Assembly (NCBI RefSeq): GCF_032854445.1
Contig: NC_088300.1
Span: forward strand, 25,835,608-25,899,607
DNA: 64,000 nucleotides
Direction of reading: 5' to 3'
Source: Liolophura sinensis
Lineage: Eukaryota > Mollusca > Polyplacophora > Chitonida > Chitonidae
A program made the translations under genes and the position numbers. Of the stretch, positions 32,298 through 44,525 are shown in pieces. The notes below the pieces were generated by a model. That model searched no databases. It saw only the letters and a program-made list of their open reading frames with translations, and was not told the origin of the DNA. The stretch's first letter is position 1. Every line of letters starts with the position of its first letter.

Positions 32298-32734
32298 AAC
32301 TTCTGTTCTTTGGTAGGGACGAATGTAATTCTGTGTATTTTTGGGTGTAAAGCCTTTTTTTGCTGCCAGCCTGCCGTTTTTTGGTGTACAGGTGCATGCT
32401 TGGTATCAAAATGATGGAAACTGTCTAAGCTTTGGGCAGGTATGAGTTTTAATGATGAAAGTTTGAAATTCTGGGCGAGGGGACACAAGGAGACAGGTGG
32501 TGATGAGGCTGCGAGTGACGTCCCCTTGGCGTTGCCAGGCACCCCTCCCAGCTACCGGCATAGAAAGGTCCAGATTTTGATGGTCAACCTATCTCAAGAT
32601 TTTTATGGCTTCTTTCTCACAGGGTGGGCCAAGTATGCACCAAAGTTTATTGGCCACGGAATATTTGGGACTGAGGTACAGCGCTAAACGTTAACAATGT
32701 CGCTCATGGAAAACCAATGGGTGTCTGTGGCCAT
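32298..32734 (+). repeat. 435-bp direct repeat, right copy
   Basis: Partner of 28,017-28,452. Differences are scattered substitutions and short indels, including 13 extra bases (near GTATGCACCAAAG) and a shorter T run. Open frames on both strands in this copy are not kept in the left copy. Confidence 0.75.
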
Positions 32735-35331
32735 ATTGATGTAATGATGGTGACCTACATATGCATGGCTACAGGAGGCCTGCTGATTATTGAGTTATAA
32801 GGCGAGATGTTACAGGAGAAACCCGTAAAGACCCTGTATCCTAGTACAAACAAACATCTACATCTAAGAACACATAAAACAGTGCTAAAATCTCAAGTTC
32901 AAATAATATTGCATGTTTTGAGAAAAAATATTTCATTTACAACCGTCCTAATTCTTACCCTCTCTCTTCCAGATTGAGATGTTGTTGTCCTATCAGTAGG
33001 GGGAGACAACTACGATACCAATACATATGTCATGTTAGCCCCGAAAGACTCGTTTTCTTATACTGACCTAGCATTGTTGGTGTCTCGACGCTTACAGTGT
33101 TAATTTCGTACTCAACGAATTTCCAGGCCGATTGTCTTTGTTATCGAACAAGTATCGCGCAAATAAAAGACACCAACCTAAAGGCCTGCTTTCCGCACCT
33201 GCCGCACTGCCACCATACGTCCCTACTCGACTGAGAATAGATTTATTATAGCCATGAAGGCTGCCACGGTATACACTTCTCGGCGAATGCCGTCACCTTC
33301 CCACCGCTCGACTATAAAGCAGGGCATGCGCGTAGCTGTTCAACATGGCGTGAGTATATCAATATATAGAGACCTACATTTTCATTCTATTTATTTATTT
33401 ATTTATTCAAAGCCACAGGGTTATGTATGTATGCTTATAGTTTTGGCTTAGAGCAAGGAAACATGACTTATTGCCCCGATGTCAAACAATATAATGTGAC
33501 AGAATGGGGTGTCATGTCGTGTGTCTTTGGCATGACACTTCAGTGGCGACATCACTTTGGCGACATGGTCTTGCTATGCCATAAGAATACACACCTAAAA
33601 GGCACACACACCTAATTCTGCAAGACGGCCCTAAAGTTGGAGATAACGTGATCACCCTATTGTGGCGATGATCGTGTGTTTCCTCTCACCATGATGCTTG
33701 CCGCTGTCGTATGAGTGAAATATTCTTGAGTACGGCCTAAAACACCAATCACATAAATAAATAAATAAATAAATAAGTAAATAAGTACTTCTTGTCCCGC
33801 CTACACTTTCTAATTCTGGTAGAATGAAGGTATTTCCGTACCGGTATGTAGAAGTTGTAGCCGATGTAGCCGGTCAAGATAACTGGTGAATAATCGAACA
33901 TCTCGGGCTAAAAAAATTCTTGGGCATGGCGCTGACAAACAATCAGTCAAGAATAATATCAACCACTTCTTCACAATTCCCTCACCGTATGTATGATATT
34001 GTTGAATTTATGTTGAAATACAGTTTTTGTTATTGTTGACGATTTGCGCATGCTGTACAATATAACTCATGACATGATGAACACGTGTGACCTGGTTATG
34101 ATGGTGCATGGAATATATCACACGTCATTGTGACTGTGTCGTGACATACAGAAGACAAGGACAAGTAACTCTTGACTGGATCTAGGTGTCACGTAACAGT
34201 GATGATTTAGAGCAAAGGACATATATATATATTAGCATGGTAAACGATTTGAGTACTGATTTCACTCATTCGCCTAGAATCTACTTTGCGCTTTGCCGAC
34301 ATCAACTAGTACTGTTGACTGCTTCCGTCTTAATTTCGTACTTTATATACTTTCTTAGTTCTTTGGTGGACGAAAGTAACTCTCTAGTTGGAGCCAACAA
34401 GAGCTGGAGTCGAGTGAAAGCCTGAACCGAGGTAGGCCATAGACAGCTCGAACAAAAGATGACATCTTTAATGACCTATTTATATGAGGATATCTTTTGT
34501 AGATGCAATGTTGTTTGTTCATTGTGATATATTTTGAAAAATAAAACCTATTGATAGTAAGTTGTAAGGTATAATTTTAAAATTTTGAAATATTTTAATT
34601 GGCACTGATGTGCCACTATATACAGTTTATATGACGTCATTTCCCTGACGTAACCTGCTTCTAGCAATATGAAAAACTGGGTGGTTGGAGGCTGTTAAAC
34701 ACGTCAGTAACACTTCTCATGTCTTTCATATTTGTGACAGCAACCTTCTCAGATAACGTGCAGGCTTTCAACGGCACACCAATGTTTATACCTGTTTCTT
34801 TCTTTGTATTTTAATTGAGGTCTATTTGTCGTATAAAAATATTGTAGATGTAGGGCCGAGGTGACGGTTGTAAAAACTGCATCCGTCTATATGGCCTGAG
34901 CGTCGGTATTGCCAATACCTTACAACGAAAAGACGTGCATGTGCAGAGGTCACCTTCAGTAAGTGTGCAGACGTTTGGAACTGAAATCTGTCTGGGTTGT
35001 CACAAAACAGAATACACAATCCTTGAGTAAGGGGGGCGACTCTAAGTCCAGCTTTGGACACGGAATTTGTAAATTGCCCTGTTATCACTGCCGTTGGTGA
35101 CAACAGGCAGCCGACGGTACGTGCCTCTTTTGTGATGTCTACTCTTCGTTGTAGACGTGCAAGTATGTGTGAAAGCTGGGCTGCAAAAATGATAGATTCA
35201 TACAGCTATAACTTTTGTAAATATACAGCGAAAATCCTTTAAATTCAGGTTGTTATGTATGACTATTTAACGTCTTCATGTACTGTTAGTCTGCGACCTT
35301 TGTGTTATATGTTATAAGCATAACAGGCCCT
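32735..35331. other. No gene seen; one TATA/donor-like segment
   Basis: CTATAAAGCAGG near 33,312 is followed by ATGGC and a consensus donor GTGAGT at about 33,350, resembling a TATA promoter with a short first exon, but no partner exon was found. A SINE tail lies at 33.7 kb. The rest is featureless to the eye. Confidence 0.4.
33672..33787 (+). mobile_element. SINE family 1, 3' fragment with long AAAT tail
   Basis: TTTCCTCTCACCATGATGCT, TATGAGTGAAATATTCTTGA and CGGCCTAAAACACCAATCAC, then about eight AAAT/AAGT units. Confidence 0.9.
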
Positions 35332-36267
35332 GTTATATATGTACAGTGCGGACCTGGCCGAAAGCACCTTGTTCAATGCTCTGTTTATTAACTGGATGTT
35401 CATTGGCTGTTAATTCTGTGTCTAAGAATAGTTGAATCCACCTGGCACGTATATAAGCCGTGTTTTCTGTGCAGAGTGGAGGTATTTTTGCTGCATCCAC
35501 TGGGAGCCAGGAGAGTGTGAGACGCTCTCGTATCGAGTCCATTATTTTGATATGAGCTGGGGATGCCAGTTTCATTTGGAGGGACAGTTTTTTTTATGCC
35601 GGCACCGTTTGTGTACCACAGTAGTACTGATGTCTGGTTTATGTGAATTTCTGCGGAAGTCACGTTTATTGGTGTCCGGATCTTGATTATGATTATACAG
35701 TGTGGACTGTGTAATTTGTTTAACACGCTGACCTCACCTGACCGACAAGGTCGTCAAGGACTCTAAACTGAAGTTTTCAGTTTTGCAAAGGACGTTCGTT
35801 CTGCCACAAGGTGACATTTACTCTACGTCTCTGAACGCTCGTTTGTGAGCTTCTGCGGGAGCTGTGACTGATCTGAAGTGGATTATACCTCCATGCCTGT
35901 ATTTACCCTGTGTTGTGCTCTGCGGGTGTGACGTCATTCAAAGGCTTGACTGTTTCCAGTTCTGTGTAACCTGTGTACTGTGTTCGTGTTCGCTAACCTG
36001 GCGAAGTACCTGTCTAGGACAATTTGTGACTTGTGTGAATTGTGTGTTTATCCCATGTGTCTTTACGTTGATTTCCTGGAATACATTCCTTGGGATGCAA
36101 AGGTGAACTGGAAACTTTTAAAGACCGGTAATCTGATGTGTATGTTGTTGTTGTTGTTGAACTGTCTGTAAAACTGTACGTCTCATTTTATATATAAAAG
36201 CATTGTTAACATTGTAATATTGAGTCACTGAGTCTGTTTTCTGTTGCTGCTTTCTATACCGTAACAA
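35332..36267. repeat. Possible solo LTR
   Basis: A block of about 936 bp opens TGTTATATATGTACAGTGCG and closes CTATACCGTAACA, with a TGTTA/TAACA inverted end as in many Gypsy/BEL LTRs. It holds a TATA-like element (CGTATATAAGCC near 35,450) and another near its 3' end (TATATAAAAGC). I could not find a clear target-site duplication, primer site or second LTR, so this remains a guess. Confidence 0.3.
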
Positions 36268-37070
36268 GGTATATACGTTTTCTCCCCATTGGAAAAGTTC
36301 TCTTAGCCGTGCAAGGTTTTCTCTGCGGTAGTCCCCCACCCTGTGCTGCTCACTTTTTTTTTCTAATCTGAAAGAGCAACCATATTTCTTAGAAGGCCCT
36401 TGGACACTTAACCTAAGATCTCCCCCACCCTACTTTGTAAATGATCCCGCTGTTCAACTTCGGTCTATTTGTATATTTGTCCGTTATCATCATTCTGAAA
36501 ATGAACTGTTCCCCATTCTCTGATAGTGTTTTCTCTGCTGATGATATGACAAGACAGCATGGTTTGTCCCGATAAAGTACATGCCACTATTATTGATACA
36601 TATGGATTTATTTATTTATTTGATTGGAGTTTTACGTCGTATTCAAGAATATTTTACTTATACGACCAACCTTACGGGGGAGGTAAACGGGCAAAGCCCG
36701 CGGGAAAACAATACCACCCGCTAAAGGCTGGCAGGGTATTGTTCTCGCCTGGTCGATTAGTCTAGATAAACGGAAAAAGAATACCTAAAATAAATCTAAT
36801 TTTAAAAAAAAATTAAATCTTGTAAAAGGCTCTTATTCGCTAATTAGCAGTGCATTAATTTGTCAGGTGCGGGGAACAGGTTTGGTCAATCTGTCACGGA
36901 AATGTACGTTTTACCAGCTATGTTCAATATACACTCCTCCACGACAGCAACGTGCTTCAGGATAGAACATCAAACTGCCCACATTGATAGCTCGCGCATC
37001 ACTTCCTTGTGTGAACCCCTGCCCTCACCAGCTGGTTTTAGAGAGTTTGTGTGGCTATCAGGCTTGGCTT
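36268..37070. other. No gene seen
   Basis: Apart from a SINE fragment at 36.6 kb nothing supportable was found. Confidence 0.5.
36607..36715 (-). mobile_element. SINE family 1, 3' half
   Basis: TTTATTTATTTATTTGATTG, GTTTTACGTCGTATTCAAGA, TACTTATACGACC and GGGCAAAGCCCGCGGGAAAA match the family 3' half; the head is lost. Confidence 0.8.
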
Positions 37071-37072
37071 GA

Positions 37073-37215
37073 CACGTGACTCACGAGAGGAGGTCATCAT
37101 TGTACAATATAAACGGAGTCGGATCAGCAATCCTTATACATACTCTAGGAGCATCGTAGGCTTACACATTTCAAAGTATTCATCTTACAGACGCCCGAAG
37201 TGTGCGGACAACGTG
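37073..37215 (+). promoter_or_regulatory. Candidate promoter and non-coding first exon
   Basis: CACGTG (37073-37078) overlaps an AP-1 type TGACTCA (37077-37083). TATAAAC follows at 37108-37114, then about 100 nt later a strong donor, ACGTG|GTGAGT, with exon end 37215. There is no ATG between TATA box and donor, so it would be a 5'-UTR exon. No downstream gene is secure. Confidence 0.25.
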
Positions 37216-38177
37216 GTGAGTATAAATCTGTGTGAGTAATGTCGATCGTTGCCTGCTGACAGAACAACATTCTTCCGAAGAACTTACTCTTCCCACTTTC
37301 GATTTATTCGATGTATATACGGTGTTGGGAACAGACTAAAAGTAATGGGTATGGCAAAAATTGATGATTTTATTTCTGTACATTAGAATATGAATCTGTT
37401 GGCTAGTGTGCTTTGGCTTTCCAGCTAACGTGATGATATAGAACGTGGCGTGTTTGCTGCAAATATATAATAAAGAAAATGATATTTGTATATTACCTTA
37501 AGCGATGGAGCTTAGAGAGCGTGCGTATGTTTCAGTGGACAGGAGTTATTTGTTAAGCGTCATCTAGTCTGATGTACACACTACAGCTGTTTGTTATTTA
37601 CTTTCTATACCCATTCAGCCATGTATACTGTAATTCTTCAACCGTTTCGCATGTTTGCAAGATGTTTATTCAAGCATATTTCTGAAGGCATAATTCTATG
37701 TTGAGTAATAAAAGCATATTTTTTGTGTAGCCCTGAAACTGATCAATCCATTCAAGATAATTTTGTCTCCAAAATCATATCAAAAATGTGCATAAATTGC
37801 ACTGAAAGTTGATCTGTCACACGCGAAAAGGTTGAGTACTTAAGATACTCGCTTCTTTACTGGTAGGCCCGGCTGCGTGTATAAACGTACATAGCTAGCC
37901 GTTGAATATGCTATTATATGTCGCACGAAGCAAACTAATGAAGCCTGCATAGTGTGTTTATAAATACTCTATATGCCAGCCTTCTAAGCTGGGGATATTA
38001 TATGGTCCTCTGCTCATCACAGGGAAGACCTACACACACAAGTTTTGGGTAACCGAAGCTAAGAGAAGTCCTGGGTGTACACAGAACGAGGGGTGCAGTT
38101 GTATCAAACTCTGGACGGTTTCTGTAGAAAGGCGTGAAAATGGGAGGAAGAGAGTTCACTCACAATCAACGCGACAA

Positions 38178-38370
38178 TCAGAGGTATGCTTGTTACTTTA
38201 GATATATATAGACAGAGGTATGTTTGTTACTCCTGTGATATTGAGAATCGCCAGTCAGAGGTATGCTTGTTTCTATAGTCATGCTGAGAATCGACTATCA
38301 GAGGTATGCTTTTTTCTATAGTTATATTAAGAATCTACAGTCAGAATGATATGCTTGTCTCTATAGTGAT
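38178..38370. repeat. Imperfect tandem repeat, about 55-60 bp, 4 units
   Basis: Four units each carry CAGAGGTATGCTTGTT or a variant, then ATAG/GTGAT and GAGAATC. Units drift in length and sequence. Confidence 0.7.
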
Positions 38371-38417
38371 AAATCATGCTATATTTATGTGTATATTTGG
38401 CATAAAACCTAGTCTTA

Positions 38418-38490
38418 TAACTGTCGTATAAGTGAAATATTCTTGAGTACGGCGTAAAAACCAATCAAATAAATAAATAAATAAATGAAG
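38418..38490 (+). mobile_element. SINE family 1, 3' tail
   Basis: GTCGTATAAGTGAAATATTC, TTGAGTACGGCGTAAAAACC, then AATCAAATAAATAAATAAAT. Confidence 0.85.
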
Positions 38491-39404
38491 GTCGTACATC
38501 CTATTATATAGTTTAGGTTAGTGTGACTCGCACTCATAACTGATAACACACGGAGACAAATGCTACAGGGAATAAGGATATACGGAATAAGTTACAGAGC
38601 GCATACCAAGTCGTCCTGACTGCATTATACGAATGTGTAGTTCAACTGACAATGAACTTAATTGCATGATACGCTGCTAGGCTCAGTTATATGGCCCTAT
38701 AACCCATTGTGATGGCCACAGGCTGTTGTGATACATATGAACGTTCCACATTTAGTAGTTCTTGGTTGTATCTTTGTACTTTGTCACTGAAAATACGCTG
38801 CTGTGACAGTTAGCTTTACACACTGATCTAGATCCCTGTCCTGACTACACGTGCATCACCATCGATTTCCACGGCACCCATTATTCGGTACAGCTCAACC
38901 CGGATATATTACATAACGTCATCGAGAGAAGTTGCGAAAAAATAAAGGTACGGCTACGGTACATGGATACTGTTTGTCCGTGAGTAATACGAGAGAAAGC
39001 GAATCAGCTTTAATTACGACCTTTTCTACATTGCCTATATGTAGGTCAAGTTTGTATGAAAGCTCTTCCCTGGTTGGTTGACTGCAGCTACGTTCACGTG
39101 ATTACCATGGGCACTGCTATATAGGTCATCCATTGAAGACTGTAGTAAAACAGCTGTAATTGTGACCCTTTGACACTTGACAGTGACCTGTATACACGTG
39201 AACCAAAGTGTGCGTGGACTGGATACAGGCGAGGTGTTCCGCGTGTGTGCACCAGGTCACATGCATATAAAGTCAGCTTATAAAGTCGGGCACACAAAGA
39301 GATGTCGAGCAAAAATTACACAACCCCATCTGCTGGCACCTGTTAACGCTATTATCATCGTCTGCTAGGATCAAATGTTATATTAAATTCATGCTCCGGC
39401 ATTA

Positions 39405-39492
39405 CCAGCTAATATGAATGAATGAATGAATGATTATGGTTTAACGCTACATCAGCAATATTTCAACTATATCGTGGCGAGAACAGGGCCAG
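39405..39492 (-). mobile_element. Fragment of a third SINE family
   Basis: An (ATGA) run of about 16 bp leads into TTATGGTTTAACGCTACATC and AGCAATATTTCAACTATATC, then GTGGCGAG. The order matches the 3' module of SINE families 1 and 2, with a different tail and flank. It resembles a SINE type I associate with gastropod genomes (recollection, not searched). Confidence 0.55.
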
Positions 39493-40587
39493 CTAATATG
39501 AGTAGTGATTAAATGTTGTATTGAATTCAACCTGCCTTCCACTTTAATTTTTCTATTTATAATACATACAATTAAAGGTGAGCTATGTAGAACGAACGAC
39601 TTATACAGAGTTGAAGCCAGCAGGTGTTAGCGCAATTTTAGGGCCAGTATACTCCACGGTTTACTGCTTCTCTGTTCTTTAACGTGGCGGACAGTGAGTT
39701 TGTACTGAGTCGCTTGCACCGCTGCATTAGAAGTCAGCATCTCAATTTTTTAAAATATTCTACTAAAAAAAAGATCATTGATTTTGTCGTTTACCCGCCG
39801 TTAAAGGCCGTAACTTTCAGCCAGATACTGCAATAGTTTCGGCTCAAAACTTTCTTCGCTGTGTATAAGCGTCGTGTTCAAATTATATCCACGCCTAACA
39901 AGGATCCTCGTGAAAAGTACATATGAACCTGAAAGCTTATGAGATAGCGCTGTGTCTTCTGTGTATTTGTCCCTATTCACATCTCAACCTAAGACTTAAC
40001 TAACAGAATGTAAGTATTAATCGCGATCGCTTTAAAACTGACTAAATTAACTCATAGTTGAAGGCTAGCTTTTGGCAAATATAACAGAAATGCAGGCCAT
40101 CATCCCATAATTTGTAATGCGGGGATTTGTACGTTTTGTGTTGGCGGAGGTTTGCGCTCTTGGGGCTCTCTTAGTGTAGTTTGAATCTGTGCTGAGACAC
40201 TTCCTAAAAGTTACGGCTTAAACAGCTGCATATAAAGATAAGGACTATGACTCATGAACGTTATAATGTGCTTCCGGTTTTGTGTATCTAGATTTCAGAT
40301 ATATAGCACACTATCGTTTTTGTTTTCGTTAAAATGACTTTGCAGTGTTTTTAGTTTAGATGAAAGACTCTGTGGAAGGCGTTATTCTTCTTAACGGTTA
40401 GGTGCATTTTTTGAGGCACGCGTGCGCCACAGCTTGTAACGGTATAGTCAATTTGTCCGCATGTATTATTGGGTTTGATAAGAAAACTGATTAACCCCGT
40501 CTCAATGTACTTAAGTAAATTAAATGAGCACTGAGTTGTTAAATGGTGTTTTTGACCGAAATTTTAATTGTTTTATTTTTCTTTTAG

Positions 40588-40971
40588 GTCAGACAGGCAA
40601 CGGAATGCTACAAGATCCAACAGAGGCAACCGTTTGTTGAGGATATCAAACTTGACACCGCAGGAATCAACACCAAATACAGCATATGTGGATTCAAACT
40701 GGGGACCAGTTTTCAAGAACAAGTTTCATTTTGCGGAAATGCATTTTATTTGAGTCTTTACACCCAGACTTCGCGAAAGGACGCTCATGTAGATATGCCC
40801 GGGTTACCCAGCTTTAGAAACTGCTGCAATAACCCAACTCTCGTTACGCGTTTAACACCAAACAAAATGACGAGTGCCTCTCGGGTGTCAGTTACGTCTT
40901 TCAGCTCCGGGCTACTTACAAGAAGTCCCAAGCCATCTGTCACCTCTTTAATTGCTAAGGCAACGTTTTAA
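40588..40971 (+). CDS. Candidate terminal exon, unrecognised
   Basis: A near-ideal acceptor (TTGTTTTATTTTTCTTTTAG, ending at 40587) opens onto 127 codons without a stop, ending TAA at 40969-40971. It begins VRQATECYKIQQRQPFVEDI. The first in-frame ATG is over 70 codons in, so if real it continues from an upstream exon; no such exon was identified. It matches no family I know. Open frames of this length also occur by chance in this window; the acceptor is the main support. Confidence 0.2.
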   Translation, partial: VRQATECYKIQQRQPFVEDIKLDTAGINTKYSICGFKLGTSFQEQVSFCGNAFYLSLYTQTSRKDAHVDMPGLPSFRNCCNNPTLVTRLTPNKMTSASRVSVTSFSSGLLTRSPKPSVTSLIAKATF

Positions 40972-42959
40972 TTCGGCTTCAGGTGGGTCGCCTTCCAGGA
41001 AAACAAATTACGCCATGAACTGCGCATGGCAACTGGGCCCGAAAGTTACAAAACACGTGCGGTTGATTATAATGGCGGAGTCCATATGGCTGCACGAGCT
41101 CATTGGTTTCCGTAGTATTTGTGAAGTTAAATTAGTCAACTACCAAAAAACAACAGTCCAAGATTGATGGTGTATCTCTAACCTTTATATTACCTATGTG
41201 GCTGGTTACATTATCTCGAATTGCGCATGCGCAATCTGAACGTCTTACATAGCCATGGTACTTAGGCCGTCACTGTGTGTAACGGTCGTCTGTATGCACA
41301 CACAGACGTCGTCATGGAAAATTTCTGTCTGCTCAATATACAAGCATTCAAATTGCTCACTGGCCATGCTCCATGATCTTCAAGCAATACTTTCGATATT
41401 TGTCGATAAATTTTTATTTATTTTCTTTGAAATACCCTGAAGATGCCCCCTTTCATCTACTGCTAGGGGAAATTATGGGCGAAGATATTTTGACACGGAA
41501 ACAACGCCGCAATATTAAATGATTGATTATTGATTGATTGATTAAATATTGCTTCCTGGCAATGGGTTATATATAAGGCCGGATGGAATAACTCTTATAG
41601 TAAAGGTATTTCTTTTGTCAGTGATTCCAGGAAAAGGCGGACACATAACATTTGAGATAAGTGTCGCTAAGTTATGTAATTAAAAGTGTTTTGTTCCTTT
41701 TGTGAAGGAATTTGTCTACCCTACAATTTGTTGTGACTGTTGTCTTGTATGAATTAATTGCCATCATCGCCCCTCCCCTCCGTTCAACCCACCTGATAGG
41801 CTTGTCCGCGTTCTTGGCCGAGTTCAGCGATCGGAGTTGAGACGAAGGTACGATCGATTGTTGAAAACAAGAGCATTAATGTCTAAATATAATGTGTATA
41901 CGTTCAATACACAAATGGAAATCAAACCCGGACGAGATGTGTTTGTCTTTGCTGACGTTTCCATGTAAAATGGATACTATTAGGTATCGACCTTAGCTAC
42001 ACAATCAATAATCAATAACTACAACGGGGTTAAGTTGTTAGATACCTTGTATAGGTCGGTGGTTTACTTCGGGCATTTCGGCTTCATTCCCTTTAAAAAC
42101 TGAGTGCCCTGAGTGAAAAAAGTGAAACGCTAGTCATAATCTAATGGCATTGTACCCTTAATTGATCACTTTTGATTCGTGTAACGCATTCTGCAAAACG
42201 CCTGCATATTCTACAATTAAGTGGAAGGTGTTTAGTGTTATGTATGCCGGAAAAATGTACAGGTATGTTTGTCGAAAAGTTGTATCGTAGTGTAATTAAC
42301 AATATGACACAAAATACATGCAAAAGATAAAACAACAAAATGCCAAAAAAAAAAGAAAATCATGCATAGATAAAGACATTGGTTGAGAAGATAATGTCCA
42401 TCTCGTAAAAGGGAGACCATTGAAGGTCCAATCTCTATATAGTCGAGATATTTGACTAAAACTGGTTGAATCTATGGCTCATCCGATCAACTTCACGCTT
42501 ATCAATGTGTAATGCTGGGGACCCAAGAAAGCGCAATGCATATCGAATATCGAAAACTCATGGGTATAAATTTGTCAATAATGACGGCAGTTATCTTTCT
42601 TTCATCTATAAAATGTATTCGAATTAATGCTGATTTTTTCATGCTCGGCAATCGTGGTGAGTTAAACGCAAGAAACACAACGTTCAGTGTTATAGATATG
42701 TTTCATCCAAATTAGCCACCAAGGTACTACGCAGATTGCACGCAACATGCTCTTTAGTAAAACCGCGAAACTGCTGTGTGGAGTCATTTGACATGTGTCT
42801 GAGCATCAGGACGTGTGCAGATTGCGCTGGAGATTAGAAAAACACGTGAACAATCCTTGAGACAATTCACAATTCAAAATGTGCAACGTAATCGTCTTAA
42901 AAGGATGCTATGAACATTTTCACACGTTGTTGTTGCTAGTTGCTGTATCATTGTGATGT
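40972..42959. other. No gene seen
   Basis: Contains a short TGAT-type run near 41,520-41,545. No exon or transposon protein was recognised up to the Tc1/mariner relic. Confidence 0.5.
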
Positions 42960-43345
42960 AGAACTCATTTGAAAATCAAGGCAAGAAAAGTTATTGACCG
43001 GTACATTGTCCATTTACACAGGCCACCGCTGGGTACAATTTCACCTGAGCTGGAGAGACAGTGGAATAGGATTGTGTTTAGTGACGAATCACGTTGTACT
43101 GATGCCATGAAGTGGTCATCGAGATCCCCTGACCTCAATTATCGAACACGTATGGGATACGCTCTTGCAAGAAGTTTTCGTGCCTTTAGATGTTGACTTC
43201 AGAATGTTCAAGAGCTTGGCGCCACTTTGGTACAGCAATGGCGCAAGCTGCTTTGTACTCTGTTCATAGGCGGTTGGCAGGCAATGAGACGACGTCGCCT
43301 TGTTGTTATTAATGCGAGAGGGGGCATACTCGGTACTGAACAAGT
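42960..43345 (+). pseudogene. Tc1/mariner transposase relic
   Basis: Inactive remnant of a DDE transposase. RQWNRIVFSDESR (from about 43,059) matches the second catalytic block (SDESR). It jumps by an in-frame internal deletion to MKWSSRSPDLN (about 43,107). A two-base loss then shifts frame to IEHVWDTLLQE, which holds the third catalytic acidic residue. Further on, VQELGATLVQQWRKLL and MRRRRLVVINARGG (to about 43,320) match the C-terminal end of Tc1 proteins. An in-frame TGA at 43194 adds to the damage. The N-terminal DNA-binding part and terminal inverted repeats were not identified. Confidence 0.85.
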
Positions 43346-44056
43346 CCCAGCACAGATGGCTAGTCTCTGTGAAATCACAAAGTGGCCCAATCGTGCTACT
43401 GAGGACAGTGGAGGGTGCACCAGCACACTTTAATGCCTCATTCATACACACTAAACCAGATTTATCCACCAACAACACACTTTGTCCTATATAGGTATGT
43501 TTGGAACATGAAGTAACACATGTAGAGTTTCTCTTTTTTGTTCAGTATATAATCACATTTATATTACATGTAATATAAACTGATCGAAACATTCTGTTAG
43601 TCACATGCCATTCCAGATAACAAAAATTGTGACGAGACAAAAGAGGTGTACAAATCCCCAAACAATGGAAAGGTTCGTCCAAAACAGTGGTGCATAACAA
43701 TACAAATGAATGATTATGTTGACATATGTTTGTAATAAATTTACACATGGAACCAAATGGCACTGTCTGCATAACTTATGAAGCGAGAATATTTGTCTAG
43801 TAAGTACAAATAACAAGTTGATATTTGTTTATTACAAAAGTATAACAAATTGGCCCAGACATTGAGCATTTCACATTATTTATTAGTAGAGTCTTTCGAA
43901 ACGGTGGACTAAATCTGAGTTATAAGTAATCATCTGGAATTATTACTTTCAAGTAATAAAGTGGCATAATAATTCCTAAGTAATCCTGTGGAATAATAAG
44001 TTTTAAGTAATCCTGTGGAATAATAAATCTTAAGTCATCGCGTGGAATAATAAGCC
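43346..44056. other. No gene; AT-rich, degenerate 30-bp repeats
   Basis: At about 43,915-44,080 there are five or six degenerate units of about 30 bp (AAGTAATCCTGTGGAATAAT). They extend into the last exon of the PAN-family relic. The ATTATTCC-type unit gives a fake IIPQDYL protein repeat. Confidence 0.6.
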
Positions 44057-44204
44057 TCAAGAAATGATATAGAATAACAATGATAATGGGAAAAGCGTCG
44101 TTAAACTCCACGGGATGTCTTCAAACTTAGATATCACCAAGTCATTGGCCAGTCCGAGCTCTTGAAGGAAAGAAATGCCATGTTAAATGATTCTCCTACC
44201 ACGC

Positions 44205-44350
44205 TTCGTTCTCGCCCCCGTGGTCAATGTGGTGCAAGGTTCGAATCCAGCCCTCGTTGGTTTGACCTCGGCATTAAGTTCAGAGGTTCATCAGTTATAC
44301 AAGCGCTGTGGAATAAGTGAAAAAAATCCGGAGCATGGTGATTAACGACA
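44205..44350 (+). mobile_element. Diverged tRNA-derived SINE head
   Basis: CCCCGTGGTCAATGTGGTGC followed by AAGGTTCGAATCCAGCC holds a perfect pol III B box with a weak A box upstream. No tRNA cloverleaf or anticodon arm is evident, so it is a SINE relic rather than a tRNA gene. Confidence 0.5.
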
Positions 44351-44525
44351 ACTTAATGGCATGATGGGTGAATATTAATTGCATTGCAATGCATTTTATT
44401 TTTCTACCTGAACGTAGAAATCTAAACTTACTTCAACGTGAACATCAGTCCAGAACATAAAATGCGATGTCCTGAGCTCATATCCAAAATCAGGTCGATG
44501 TAGACATGTGAAACCGTGATAATTT

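Larger units (their letters stand above)
37216..40587. other. No firm gene; short repeats
   Basis: Holds a four-fold imperfect repeat at 38.2 kb, a SINE tail at 38.4 kb and a third-family SINE fragment at 39.4 kb. The TATA-like ATATAAAGTC and TTATAAAGTC near 39,265-39,285 have no partner exon. Confidence 0.45.

Noticed and set aside
43116-43478. Minus-strand frame of 120 codons
   Set aside because: It is the antisense shadow of the Tc1/mariner relic.
43920-44111. Apparent IIPQDYL protein repeat
   Set aside because: It is a degenerate 30-bp AT-rich DNA repeat, out of frame with the relic exon beside it.
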